A stretch of DNA of 64,000 nt from Alteribacter keqinensis (GCF_003710255.1 NZ_RHIB01000002.1:248001-312000); one strand, 5' to 3'. Shown: positions 9,101 to 17,416, counted from the stretch's first letter. Made by a program: numbers and translations. The notes: a model not told the origin generated them from the sequence alone.

Positions 9101-10216
9101 CTACTTGTTTTCACCTAATTTTTTATACCAGTTAATTAACTTACGCTCTTCAGCTATCCAGTTCAGCTCATTAAGTACAGCCTTTCTTCCATTCTCACCC
9201 ATCGTTTTAGCTCTTCTGGGATTTTCACGCAAGAACCGGATCGCATTCCTTATTTCATTTTTGTTATAAGGATCTACAGTAATGCCACAATCATATTTAT
9301 CAATAAAATCTTTCCATACTGGAAAGTTGGAACAAATGATAGGCAATCCTGAAGTCATGTATTCAAAGAATTTGGTCAGTTCCTTCTTTTTAAAATGCTC
9401 AGAAGGAGGGAATGTAGCCAGCCCTGCGAGCCAGTTATATTCCATATAGGCATTATCAATTTCATTTTTAGGTACATACTTCTCTACACCTTTAATGAAA
9501 ATTCCCTCTCCTTTTGCATTCTGTGCCATTTTATGAAAAAGAGCTTTTGAGCATTGTCCATAAAAGTGAACGGTAACGCTAGGTTCAAAGCCAGGAACAG
9601 CAGCATGAATAAGAGCCCCTCGGTCTTCCCTTACGTTACCTGTATAAATAAGTTTGTCCTCTACCGGCTTTACTTCAGAAGAAAGGAGTTGCTCGTTTAG
9701 TAAAGGATAATTAAGAATGCACGTTCCTCGCGGATACTTTTCTTTATAGTATTTTTCCGCAAGGCACAGCTCCATTGAACGGGACAAAGCTTTCTCCACG
9801 CCTTTGTAAACCTTACTTAACAACCACCTTAGAGGTTTGTTAAGGTAATTCCGCTGAACAATCCCTGTTTCATAGTCTTCGTGAATATCATATATGACAA
9901 TGTTATTTCTTTTCTTAAGCAACCAGCCAACCGGAAGTAATTCAGGGTCGTGAAAATGGTAATAGTCCGCTTTGAGGCTTTTAGCCATTTTATAAGCCTT
10001 AATTGGAGACACCAACATGCTTACAAACCGGTTAGTATGTTTTTTAAATGTTTTAACTGGCACAGAATTCTCATGAGTGAGGTCTTCTGAATAAGGGGCG
10101 ATAAGAGTTACCTTGTACCCGGCGTCATGCAGGGACATACATTGCTTGTAGTAGATCCTCGGATCTAACGGATGATGAACAGTTGTTATATGAACAACTT
10201 TTTTTGTTTCCGTCAT
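9101..10216 (-). CDS. GT-B fold glycosyltransferase
   Basis: About 371 residues with a GT4-like two-Rossmann layout: an N-terminal acceptor domain (VVHITTVHHPLDPRIYY) and a C-terminal donor domain with GNVREDRGAL and EYMTSGLPIICSNFP. The usual EX7E motif is weak: KKELTKFFEYMTSG keeps the second Glu in a typical setting. Start at ATG 10216 preceded by AGAGGTG; a GTG three codons upstream is part of that site. Part of the glycan operon, 30 bp after its upstream neighbour. Acceptor and donor are unknown. Confidence 0.82.
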   Translation of the reverse strand: MTETKKVVHITTVHHPLDPRIYYKQCMSLHDAGYKVTLIAPYSEDLTHENSVPVKTFKKHTNRFVSMLVSPIKAYKMAKSLKADYYHFHDPELLPVGWLLKKRNNIVIYDIHEDYETGIVQRNYLNKPLRWLLSKVYKGVEKALSRSMELCLAEKYYKEKYPRGTCILNYPLLNEQLLSSEVKPVEDKLIYTGNVREDRGALIHAAVPGFEPSVTVHFYGQCSKALFHKMAQNAKGEGIFIKGVEKYVPKNEIDNAYMEYNWLAGLATFPPSEHFKKKELTKFFEYMTSGLPIICSNFPVWKDFIDKYDCGITVDPYNKNEIRNAIRFLRENPRRAKTMGENGRKAVLNELNWIAEERKLINWYKKLGENK

Positions 10217-10246
10217 TTCTTGCACCTCTAATATATTTAGTCGATA

Positions 10247-11365
10247 TTATTTTGAAAGGGTTTCTATAAAGACTTGTTCGTATGTCTTTACAATTTTACG
10301 AGCATCAAAATCTGCCGCTCGCGTCATACCTTTTTCCTTTATCTTCTTTAAATCTTGCTGGTCTTTTCTTAGTATTTTCACTATATGGGATGCCATCTCT
10401 TCAGCATCACCGACTTCGCATAAATAACCATACTTTCCTTTATCAAGTACCTCTTCCGGACCTGATTTACAATTGGTAGAAACAACAGGAGTAGCGCATG
10501 CCAATGCCTCTGCTATAACATGACTAAAGCCCTCATGTAACGATGACAACACAAACAGGTCAGATTTGTGAAAATATTGATACGGATTACTTTGAAAACC
10601 TATGAAGTGCACTTTATCCTTAATACCTAATTCTTTGGCCATTGCTTGCAAAGGCTTTTCCAACGGTCCTTCACCAAGGATAATCAACCTGCTTGGTATC
10701 GATTCAACAACGTTTGAAAATGCCCGTAATAATGTTATCTGGTCTTTTTGTTCAACAAGCCTGCCTGCAGTAATAAGGATTTTTTCCTCAGGATCATATA
10801 AAGCCTCGTGAGAATCAGGCATTTTACCCGTCTCTATTTTCTCGTTAATTGCGGGGATATCTATGGGATTATAAACTACTTTAATGTCACTGGCTTTAAG
10901 TTTATATTGATTTACAAGATTTTGTTTTACTCCTTCAGACAAGGATACAACCTGGTTTGCACACTTATACACGAATCCAAAGGCTACTAATTGAACCTTT
11001 GTTAAAAAATCACCGCTTAAATTATCTGCTTCTCTCACAATACATCTTGCTTTTGTAAAGGAAAGACGGGTCGCAAGGACTGCAATGGTATTCACTCTCG
11101 GTATTGTGCTGAATACAAGGTTGATTTTTTCTTTCCTTATTATATTTGCCAATTTAAATACAGATCTACTAAGCCTCTTGGTATCCAGTTTAATGAACTT
11201 TACATCACTCTTTAACTCACCTTCGTAAGATCCGTTAAAGTTTAAGGTCACAAGTACAGGTTCAAATTTAGTACGATCGAGGTTATTAATAATATTAAGC
11301 AAGGTTCTGGCAGCTCCACCAGCTCCCATTTGGTATATAAAGAACAAGATTTTTATTTTTTTCAT
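10247..11365 (-). CDS. GT4 family glycosyltransferase
   Basis: 372 residues of the glycosyltransferase group 1/GT4 family: glycine-rich N-terminal loop MGAGGAARTLLN, donor-site segment ITAGRLVEQKDQ and EX7E motif EGFSHVIAEALA followed by CATPVVSTNCKSGPEE. The family includes capsule and lipopolysaccharide GalNAc- or glucosyl-transferases. This is the first full gene of the minus-strand glycan cluster, so the cluster promoter is expected just upstream, where a TATAAT and a dyad are visible. The ribosome site is poor (AGG some 13 bases before ATG), which may limit translation of the first gene. Confidence 0.88.
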   Translation of the reverse strand: MKKIKILFFIYQMGAGGAARTLLNIINNLDRTKFEPVLVTLNFNGSYEGELKSDVKFIKLDTKRLSRSVFKLANIIRKEKINLVFSTIPRVNTIAVLATRLSFTKARCIVREADNLSGDFLTKVQLVAFGFVYKCANQVVSLSEGVKQNLVNQYKLKASDIKVVYNPIDIPAINEKIETGKMPDSHEALYDPEEKILITAGRLVEQKDQITLLRAFSNVVESIPSRLIILGEGPLEKPLQAMAKELGIKDKVHFIGFQSNPYQYFHKSDLFVLSSLHEGFSHVIAEALACATPVVSTNCKSGPEEVLDKGKYGYLCEVGDAEEMASHIVKILRKDQQDLKKIKEKGMTRAADFDARKIVKTYEQVFIETLSK

Positions 11366-11428
11366 CTTTTTACGACAGCCTCTCTATCTAACTATTAAGT
11401 ATACAGTTCACTATGTTAACAATATCAA

Positions 11429-11460
11429 ATTATAACATAGTCAAAGCACAAACTTTGACT
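11429..11460 (-). promoter_or_regulatory. Putative promoter -10 and dyad upstream of glycan cluster
   Basis: On the minus strand a TATAAT (11429-11434) lies about 65 bp upstream of the first glycosyltransferase. Where a -35 box would sit there is instead a perfect dyad, AGTCAAAG-N6-CTTTGACT (11439-11460). This could be an operator for an unknown regulator or an activator-dependent promoter. No good -35 hexamer is seen. Prediction only. Confidence 0.3.
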
Positions 11461-11501
11461 GTTATTTACTAGCATTAGCAAAGCTATGACCCTGAAAATA
11501 A

Positions 11502-11965
11502 GAAAAGATCACCCTTAAGGATGACCTTCTTGAAATAAACATTAATAATGAACCAAACGAAAACGTAAGCCCATTACGTAAACCACCAAACTTATACATC
11601 TTTGTTGGGGAGGATACAATAAACCCAATACTCGGATGGCATAGTTGGACCTTTGAGCATAGTGATGGGACCACCCAAAGTATTGAATCCGACTCTGATA
11701 CCCCCTCAATAATTGTTGAAATGAGAGAACCACATAAAGTAGATGCATCTACAGATATTTCTTTTGAATTTGAAACCTTACCAAAAAATTATCAAGTAAG
11801 AGAATGGGATACTGAACATAATGTTTTAGGATCAAATATCGAATTACACCTTTCAATTCACAAGGGAAAAAGATTTTTGAAATTCTTGCTAGTTGGGAAC
11901 AAGGTACTGCAAGTTATGTTTTTTACTTGGATATTGAATTTTCAATATTTATATCCTCCGGGTGA
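11502..11965 (+). pseudogene. Decayed orphan gene, 5'-truncated and frameshifted
   Basis: A coherent frame starts straight after an in-frame TAA at 11499 with no ATG, GTG or TTG start, and reads through WHSWTFEHSDG and ISFEFETLPKNYQVREW to an A5 run at 11867-11871. From there a different frame carries on sensibly (IFEILASWEQGTASYVFYLD) to a TGA at 11963. One missing A in that run would join the two halves. The protein looks like an extracytoplasmic beta-rich domain of about 155 residues. I do not recognise the family. The missing start and the frameshift indicate a dead fragment. Confidence 0.6.
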
Positions 11966-12370
11966 AAATGCACCAATTCATTTCCATATGACTGAGTAGT
12001 CCTAGCTAATAATCCTGCAAACTTTTGTGGTTTGCTGTTATTCCGTATATAACCGACATACATAGGTAAACACCCTCTTTTCTAATGCAATCTTTAATTT
12101 AAGCCCTCTTTCAACAAATTTTGCAACTGAATTATTACATAACCACCCTGAAAAATTGTTTTCAAATATACAATATATTTAATTGTATTATGTAACTACT
12201 CATAGATGTAATAAATTCAGAAGAGTTAAGTGAAAAAAAGATAATAGTTTCTTAGGATATCGAAAGGTTTGGTTTATTTTCTACGTGCATCAACTTTGTG
12301 AAGACTGACAATAGTACCCGGCCTAGAAATCGAAAAAACAAAAAAACAAGATTTTCATATACGCCTACCG
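11966..12370. other. Non-coding AT-rich stretch
   Basis: No convincing gene. It contains a short hairpin GCAAAC-TTTTGT-GGTTTGC near 12015-12033. The rest is AT-rich sequence with stop codons in all frames. It lies between the orphan pseudogene and the 3' end of the SGNH-type gene and looks like decayed DNA. Confidence 0.4.
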
Positions 12371-13201
12371 TTATTCCTCTTTGAACCAACTCAAAATGCT
12401 CTCGGCCCATAATTGATGTCCCTCTTCATTTGGATACCCATGTTCCGCTATGTACTGCATGAGCTCTTCGTCATTATATGAGGGCCAATCCTGCCAGTGG
12501 TTTATATAAGGAATGGATGCTTCCTTAGCGTACAACCGGATTTCGGCCATATGATCCTGCAAATTTGCTGCATTCGGAATTGGTTGAGAGGGCTGGAGAA
12601 TAATATAACTGTGGGGATTTCGTTCTTTAATTTCACCTATTAAATTACGGAGGTGGATGATGGCTTCATCCGTTCCAACACGGTAAAGGTTATTCCCCAT
12701 TAACGGTTCTATTAAATAAATGTCTCCTTCAAGTGAGGCAACTTCTTTATGATGGTCATTAATAATAAAGTTCAGGCTGTGCATATCTCCATAGGAAGAA
12801 ACGTGAAAATTAAAAAGGTCACCATAATAGTCATTTAATTCAGAAGCAACTGTATCTGTCCAAGGTAAGATCCCCTCGTCATGATAGTCTGTAATTGCCC
12901 CTGAACCGACACTTACAAAGGATAGTTTTGTATTGCTGGCATGAGCAGTAATCAGCATTTTACCTAATTCCTTCGGGAGCGGCGTTACAAGGGATTCCAT
13001 ATCAAGTTGGTTCTCATCACTATTAACGTTATCCGTGCTTTCTGAGTGTGAATTATCTTCTTCAACATTTGCTTCTTCTGAAACCATAGCCTCGGAAGCC
13101 TCTACCGAGATGTTCTGTAATTTCTTATCGTAATGGAGCTTGCCGAATAGAACTGTACCTATTGATAAAAGTATAATAAATGCAAAAACGGCTTTCTTCA
13201 T
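12371..13201 (-). CDS. Secreted SGNH/GDSL-like hydrolase
   Basis: 276 residues. An N-terminal membrane segment or signal (residues 4-20) is followed by an acidic serine-rich linker (about 35-65) and an SGNH-type domain. Block I is the atypical SVGSGAITD in place of GDSL; the C-terminal block YPNEEGHQLWAE supplies the usual histidine. Members of this family remove acyl groups from polysaccharides or act as lipases. Placement beside a glycan cluster and a capsule remnant suggests a cell-envelope esterase. Ribosome site AAAGGAG precedes ATG 13201. The family assignment rests on spacing and motifs, so activity is uncertain. Confidence 0.7.
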   Translation of the reverse strand: MKKAVFAFIILLSIGTVLFGKLHYDKKLQNISVEASEAMVSEEANVEEDNSHSESTDNVNSDENQLDMESLVTPLPKELGKMLITAHASNTKLSFVSVGSGAITDYHDEGILPWTDTVASELNDYYGDLFNFHVSSYGDMHSLNFIINDHHKEVASLEGDIYLIEPLMGNNLYRVGTDEAIIHLRNLIGEIKERNPHSYIILQPSQPIPNAANLQDHMAEIRLYAKEASIPYINHWQDWPSYNDEELMQYIAEHGYPNEEGHQLWAESILSWFKEE

Positions 13202-13317
13202 AAATGTGACTCCTTTAGCTGCTTAATAATGTTTATTATACATCTAAAGTCTGTAGTGATCAGCAGTTTTTTCCAAATTATGAAAAATTGTGTTGAATCT
13301 ATAAACGCTATGTCTAT

Positions 13318-13578
13318 TCAAATAAAATTAATCAAACGTTTAATTAAGTTAATATTTTTCATTGCTTCATTGATGATCCAATACTTTTCCTGACTCTTTT
13401 TTACACTCATTTCTTGTTCTTCTAAAATACTAGATACTCTTTCCATCACATCGACAGCAGACTTGGAGTTATTCTTTAATTCTTTTGTGAATTTTGTCGA
13501 CTGTTCAGCTAATTTTCTAATCATCTGCCACGACGAATAACCCGTACCAAAATCATCTGAAAATATGCCAACACCCAT
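13318..13578 (-). pseudogene. EAL-domain fragment joined to chemoreceptor fragment
   Basis: The 86-codon frame begins with GIFSDDFGTGYSSW, the conserved DDFGTGYSS block of EAL phosphodiesterase domains, and then switches abruptly to RKLAEQSTKFTKE followed by NNSKSAVDVMERVSSILEEQ, a methyl-accepting chemotaxis protein signalling coil. Neither domain is complete. The junction near 13520 looks like a deletion fusing two decaying genes. A GGDEF remnant lies upstream on the same strand, as expected for a GGDEF-EAL gene. Confidence 0.65.
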
Positions 13579-13716
13579 TTCGCTTTATTCATGAATTTTA
13601 TTAAAAGCATCGGCTCTATTTTCCATTCATTTGAATCACTGAAATGTTAACGGAAATAAAGAACTATTCTCCCAAGTCCATTCCCCCATTTCTAGTAATA
13701 TATTTATTTCCTGCAC

Positions 13717-13908
13717 TCACTGATATTTGATTCTTCTTATTAAATATGAGAATATGCTCTTTGACTTCGTTTTGCAGGTTTTTTTAAACGTACCCATATT
13801 AGTCTGCAAATTAACTTTCTCAAGTAGTGCAATAAATTCATCCCCACAAAGTTGACGATCAGTGAATAGAAGGTTATTATCTTCGGATACGTCAAACGAC
13901 ATCACCAA
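13717..13908 (-). pseudogene. GGDEF-domain remnant
   Basis: A short frame containing RQLCGDEFIALLEKV, a degenerate copy of the diguanylate cyclase signature (normally R-x-GGDEF with small hydrophobics after it). The first Gly of the active-site loop is Cys and the frame breaks down soon after into lysine-rich sequence. Together with the EAL fragment downstream it appears to be the corpse of a GGDEF-EAL protein. No function expected. Confidence 0.55.
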
Positions 13909-13913
13909 TCGTC

Positions 13914-13991
13914 ATGGTTGGGGATGAAAGCAATCCGAGCTTCTTAGTCAACGTATTCTCTGCGAATTATCCGGCATCCACATTAAACATT
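13914..13991 (+). pseudogene. pgsB/capB remnant (poly-gamma-glutamate synthase)
   Basis: In-frame sequence NPSFLVNVFSANYPASTLNI matches the pattern of the PgsB ligase segment that reads roughly FVNGFAANDASSTLNIW in Bacillus subtilis (recalled). Only this short block is recognisable; upstream sequence belongs to the antiparallel GGDEF remnant. It lies immediately upstream of a pgsA-like stub and capD in the gene order expected of a pgs/cap operon, which strengthens the call. Not functional. Confidence 0.5.
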
Positions 13992-14069
13992 TGTGCTATG
14001 GAATGGGTAAAGTGCTGTCACCTTTGGCGCAGTAACTCTATCAAACTTTATTGGAGGAGGAATTTAATA

Positions 14070-14243
14070 ATGGATACAGCATTAAATGATAAAAAACAAA
14101 ATAAAGCATCTAAGAAAGAATCTAGATTGACCCTGAGCGAATGGATGTTGAAAACGATCAAATTACATAAAAAAAGGACAATGAAAGATGCCACCATCGG
14201 CATTACGGTTATGGTGATTCTATTTGTAATCGGCATGGTGTAG
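14070..14243 (+). pseudogene. pgsA/capA N-terminal stub (57 codons)
   Basis: ATG 14070 has an excellent ribosome site (TTGGAGGAGG). The product has a basic helix LTLSEWMLKTIKLHKKRTMK followed by one membrane segment (ATIGITVMVILFVIGMV) and then stops. This matches the N-terminal anchor of PgsA/CapA (pattern LSFHEKLLKLTKQQKKKTNK in B. subtilis, recalled) without the large extracellular domain. It ends 4 bp before capD and may survive as a translational leader. An independent small membrane protein cannot be excluded. Confidence 0.55.
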
Positions 14244-14247
14244 GAAA

Positions 14248-15906
14248 ATGATAAAAAGAAACCGTATCATTATCATCAGCAGCTTAATTGTCACCCTATT
14301 CATATTTCTGGTCCTGTTTTTGCAGAATACTGATGAGATAAACCACCGTCAGTCAGAAGACTTTTCATTAAATGATACAAAAACGGATAAAGAAGATGGC
14401 TCATATGGTGTGACATCGGATAGTGAAATTGCGACGGAAGTAGGAATGAAGGTGTTGGAACAGGGCGGCAATGCCGTTGATGCGGCCGTTGCCGTAAGTT
14501 ATGCACTGGGCGTTGCAGAGCCGCATGGATCAGGGATTGGCGGGGGAGGAACGATGCTTATCCACCCTCAAAAAGGCAGCGATCATTCCCCTGTCGTTTA
14601 CGATTACAGAGAGACAGCACCCAGCTCAAAAAGCGTTCCTGAAAGCGGAACAGGAGTGCCCGGCTTTGTGGCAGGGATGAATCGTGTCCATGATGACTTC
14701 GGCACAATGAAAATGGAACAGCTTATTGAACCATCGATTTATTTTGCTAAAAACGGTATCGTTGTCTCCGAAACGATGCACCAGCATTTAGAGGAAGCAA
14801 AAAACCGTATGCCGAATCTGGGCCATATGTATCCAGATGGTGATCCGATTGAAGCAGGCGAAATTTTGATACAGAAGCAGCTTGCGGATACTTTAACGAG
14901 GATACAGCAGGATGGTCCAAGTGCGTTCTATTCAGGAGACATTTCTGAATCAATCAATGAGAAAGAATCAAAAATTGACAAGGATGACCTGGAGTCTTAT
15001 AAAGTAGAAGTCAAAAAGCCTATCGAAGGGGAGTTTGGTGACTATGATGTTTTAGCGCCGCCCCCTCCATCCGGCGGAATTATGCTTCTTCAAAATCTAA
15101 AAATGGCTGAAATGCTGAAAGCTAAGGAGACGAAGGAGAAGCCGTTGGACTTTACGATGCTTATGGGGATGATCAACAGAGCCAGCTACAAGGATCGCTT
15201 AGAGAATGTAGGTGACCCTGAATTTAATAAGGTGCCTGTGAAAAAGATGCTTTCTGAGGATAATCTGAGAAATCTTACTTCGGACATTGGTGATGGTACG
15301 AAGCTCTCGGATGAATACCTGGCAGAGCTTGATTCAGATGCAGACCTTGAAGACCATGAGAATACCACACATTTCGTTGTAGTCGATCATGATGGCATGA
15401 TGGTATCCGTGACAAACACTTTGAGTAAGTCCTTTGGATCGGGGATATATGTGGACGGATTTTTTCTCAACAACCAACTGAAAAACTTCAGTAACAATGA
15501 AAACTCACCGAATAGTCCTGAACCCGGAAAACGACCGTTCAGCTATACAACACCGACGATTCTAGCTAAAAATGGCAAACCGGTAATAGGCATAGGGGCT
15601 TCTGGAGGCCGGCGCATTACCTCAATGGTCACCCAGGAACTTGTGAAGATGATTAAATTCAATGAACCAGTGCAAGAATCGGTCGAACAACCGCGGTCAT
15701 TCCTCGAGTTTAATGAGAATGCCCTTCATGTAGAAAGCGATTATGTCTTTTTAGAAGACCCGGAAAAACGCGGCATCAACATCAACAATACCGACAGCAC
15801 AACCAATTTTGGAAATGTCCAAGGATTAGTCATTGATCACGAAAACAATAAAATCTATGGAGCCAGCGACCCGAGAAGGAATGGGAGTTGGGATTCTAAA
15901 GATTAA
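14248..15906 (+). CDS. capD: CapD-type gamma-glutamyltransferase
   Basis: 552 residues. N-terminal signal-anchor (residues 5-26), then a gamma-glutamyltranspeptidase fold: GGNAVDAAVAVSYALGVAEP and HGSGIGGGG in the large subunit, the autocleavage nucleophile Thr at about residue 373 in NTTHFVVVDHDG, and GIGASGGRRI near the C-terminus. CapD and PgsS-type enzymes cleave poly-gamma-glutamate and can transfer it to peptidoglycan; ordinary GGT acts on glutathione. The pgsB and pgsA remnants directly upstream favour CapD. With the synthase genes ruined it may now act as a scavenging GGT. The ribosome site is weak (TAGGAAA) and translation is probably coupled to the upstream stub. Confidence 0.85.
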   Translation: MIKRNRIIIISSLIVTLFIFLVLFLQNTDEINHRQSEDFSLNDTKTDKEDGSYGVTSDSEIATEVGMKVLEQGGNAVDAAVAVSYALGVAEPHGSGIGGGGTMLIHPQKGSDHSPVVYDYRETAPSSKSVPESGTGVPGFVAGMNRVHDDFGTMKMEQLIEPSIYFAKNGIVVSETMHQHLEEAKNRMPNLGHMYPDGDPIEAGEILIQKQLADTLTRIQQDGPSAFYSGDISESINEKESKIDKDDLESYKVEVKKPIEGEFGDYDVLAPPPPSGGIMLLQNLKMAEMLKAKETKEKPLDFTMLMGMINRASYKDRLENVGDPEFNKVPVKKMLSEDNLRNLTSDIGDGTKLSDEYLAELDSDADLEDHENTTHFVVVDHDGMMVSVTNTLSKSFGSGIYVDGFFLNNQLKNFSNNENSPNSPEPGKRPFSYTTPTILAKNGKPVIGIGASGGRRITSMVTQELVKMIKFNEPVQESVEQPRSFLEFNENALHVESDYVFLEDPEKRGININNTDSTTNFGNVQGLVIDHENNKIYGASDPRRNGSWDSKD

Positions 15907-15998
15907 AAGAGGGCGGGACAAAAGTGTTTTAGTTGAATGAAAACCCGAACGAACAATATGCGGTGCAATAAAACCGCTCCTGAAATATACTCCGCTTT

Positions 15999-16360
15999 CC
16001 GCGGCAAGCTGGTGAGCCTCCGTGTGCTATCCTGCTTCTTCCTCTGCCAGCTAACCTAAGAAGCTGTATGCGTCGAAGCAACTCGCAGCATTTTCATGAA
16101 GCAGACGCTCGTCACTGGGGTCTCACCTTTGCTTTTCAGAAGGCACTGAAAAAGTTCGATTTTTAACTTTTCCAGTGCCTTCTAAGCAATGAGCGTAAAG
16201 GTTGCCATTTTTTAAAGCCTGGTATGAGTGGGTTTCTCGTATCAGGCGCGCAACCGCTGAAGCCATTGCTACTCAATTAAAAGCCACCGAAAAAGTTGTT
16301 TTGTACTTTTTCAGTGGCTTCCTTTCCTCCCGCAGGAGTCTGCGTATATTTCATCCGCTA
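15999..16360. repeat. Bacillaceae CCGCTTTCCGCGG repeat with nested hairpins
   Basis: Starts with CCGCTTTCCGCGG and TGAGCCTCC, continues with GGGGTCTCACC and ends with TCCCGCAGGAGTCTGCG. This is the layout of the common intergenic repeat of bacilli, but split by inserts. One insert carries CTGCTTCTTCCTCTGCCAGC and GTCGAAGCAACTCGCAG, also found inverted in the copy near 52.7 kb. No gene; reading frames across it are accidental. Confidence 0.7.
16138..16320. other. Multi-hairpin structured segment
   Basis: Two similar hairpins flank a third. Hairpin 1 is 16138-16156 with 16165-16183 (19-bp arms, one mismatch). Hairpin 2 is 16281-16296 with 16305-16320 (16-bp arms, one mismatch). Both have arms ending in GAAAAAGT/ACTTTTTC. 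Between them GCCTGGTATGAG pairs with CTCGTATCAGGC, and AGCAATGAGCG partly pairs with the CATTGCT further on. It lies inside the CCGCTTTCCGCGG repeat and could be a mobile hairpin element or a structured RNA. Confidence 0.45.
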
Positions 16361-16441
16361 CACAAGCGCATTGTTCGGATTTTGAGATAAACACATTCTT
16401 TATGTCCCAGCCTTTTTTGTTTGGAAAGAGGGAGGAACAGC

Positions 16442-16469
16442 AAAAAAACACCCACACATCTGTGTGGGC
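16442..16469 (-). terminator. Rho-independent terminator after 45-residue ORF
   Basis: Minus-strand stem CCCACACA-GA-TGTGTGGG followed by TGTTTTTTTG. It begins right at the stop codon of the small ORF, which supports that ORF being transcribed. Confidence 0.75.
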
Positions 16470-16606
16470 TATCTTTCTATTAACCTTACTTTTATTTCTT
16501 CTACGAGTGTTTCTGTAGTGGCACTTTCCTGGTTTCCAAGCTCCAAAAGTTCCGACAACAGGTCTTTGAGATCGTCTTGTGAGAGCATGAGATTGTCCGA
16601 ATTCAC
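16469..16606 (-). CDS. Small acidic helical protein, 45 residues
   Basis: GTG start at 16606 with GAGGTG nine bases upstream, stop TAG at 16469-16471, and a terminator at once downstream. The product begins MNSDNLMLSQDDLKDLLSEL and is rich in Leu, Glu and Asp with helical periodicity. No Cys, membrane segment or known motif. The combination of ribosome site, length and terminator argues for a real gene, but I know no family for it. Confidence 0.5.
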   Translation of the reverse strand: MNSDNLMLSQDDLKDLLSELLELGNQESATTETLVEEIKVRLIER

Positions 16607-16740
16607 TATGTAATACACCTCTTTACAAATTATGGATTAAGTACTATTGTAATGGATATTTTTCTGGCCGTAAAGATGATATACCCATTTTTTTCAATAT
16701 TCACACCGAGAATTAGTAGTCCAATAGTAGTGAAAGTCCA

Positions 16741-16780
16741 TAAAAAAAGCCAGGTTAACTGAAATAACAGTCAACTAAGC
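16741..16780 (-). terminator. Terminator of small membrane-protein gene
   Basis: Minus-strand stem AGTTGACTG-TTATTT-CAGTTAAC extended by AGC/GGCT pairing, followed by TTTTTTTA. It overlaps the stop codon at 16775. Confidence 0.7.
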
Positions 16781-17245
16781 TCCTTTATCATCATTGTAAT
16801 CCCAAAGAATTCTCCATTCCCCATCTTCCTCTGTTACATAAACATACTGCACAAACTCAAAGTAGCCGTATTTTCCATGATACTTTTTTGTTGCTATGAG
16901 GTGGTAGACATCCAGTATCTCCGCTTCCTCATGCTTTTTCCAATCATCCACTTTTTTCGGCTTAGTTAGTGTAAAACGAAAGGAATCAGCTCCAAAATGA
17001 TTGATAAAAACATGAGAGCGATCCTGAATGTAATTCTCCCTTGAAAAGTGGTTGTGCATGCTGGAATGCAGCAACTCCCAGGAAGATGAGAATTTCCCTT
17101 CCTGTTCGAGTGTGTAAAAAAGTTCGACTGCTTTTTCCGCCTGTCTGCCATCAGACGATAGCAGAGTGAACAGAAGGATAATGCCTGCAATAAGTACAAA
17201 AGATGCAAGCAAAAATGATATGACCGGTGAGCGTCTCCTGCGCAT
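16775..17245 (-). CDS. Membrane-anchored small extracytoplasmic protein
   Basis: 156 residues from ATG 17245 (GGAGGG ten bases upstream; a TTG six codons earlier lies inside this ribosome site and is rejected). A cationic N-terminus MRRRRS is followed by one membrane helix (SFLLASFVLIAGIILLFTLL). The outside domain of about 115 residues starts with AVELFYTLEQEGKFSSSWEL and ends in EEDGEWRILWDY. That pattern is typical of NTF2-like (DUF4878-type) domains, though this is a resemblance only. Function unknown. Monocistronic, with its own terminator. Confidence 0.75.
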   Translation of the reverse strand: MRRRRSPVISFLLASFVLIAGIILLFTLLSSDGRQAEKAVELFYTLEQEGKFSSSWELLHSSMHNHFSRENYIQDRSHVFINHFGADSFRFTLTKPKKVDDWKKHEEAEILDVYHLIATKKYHGKYGYFEFVQYVYVTEEDGEWRILWDYNDDKGA

Positions 17246-17355
17246 GCTGATAACTCCCTCCAAATATCGTTACAGCATGTTTATTCCGGCTTATCCCACA
17301 ATAGACATGTGAACCTTCAAACACAGGGCCAGACCCTCTGTGAATTAGGGTATAC

Positions 17356-17416
17356 GGTGCCAGGCACAAAAAAGTGCCAGGCACTGTGTGAACTTGCGCA
17401 CGCAGTGCCTGGCACC
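17356..17416. repeat. GTGCCAGGCACTG hairpin repeat, terminator of ppc
   Basis: Palindrome GTGCCAGGCACTG...CAGTGCCTGGCAC (arms 17374-17386 and about 17403-17415) with an extra GGTGCCAGGCAC half-copy. On the minus strand the stem is followed by TTTTTT and lies 10 bp after the ppc stop, so it would terminate ppc. The same repeat family recurs at 35139, 36178, 46334 and 57538. Confidence 0.75.

Noticed and set aside
11721-11999. Intact 92-codon plus-strand gene
   Set aside because: The coherent frame begins far upstream with no start codon and shifts at an A5 run, so the ATG is internal to a decayed gene and the tail is out of frame.
16202-16390. 62-codon plus-strand frame
   Set aside because: Lies inside the compound repeat and its hairpins; no ribosome site or conserved feature.
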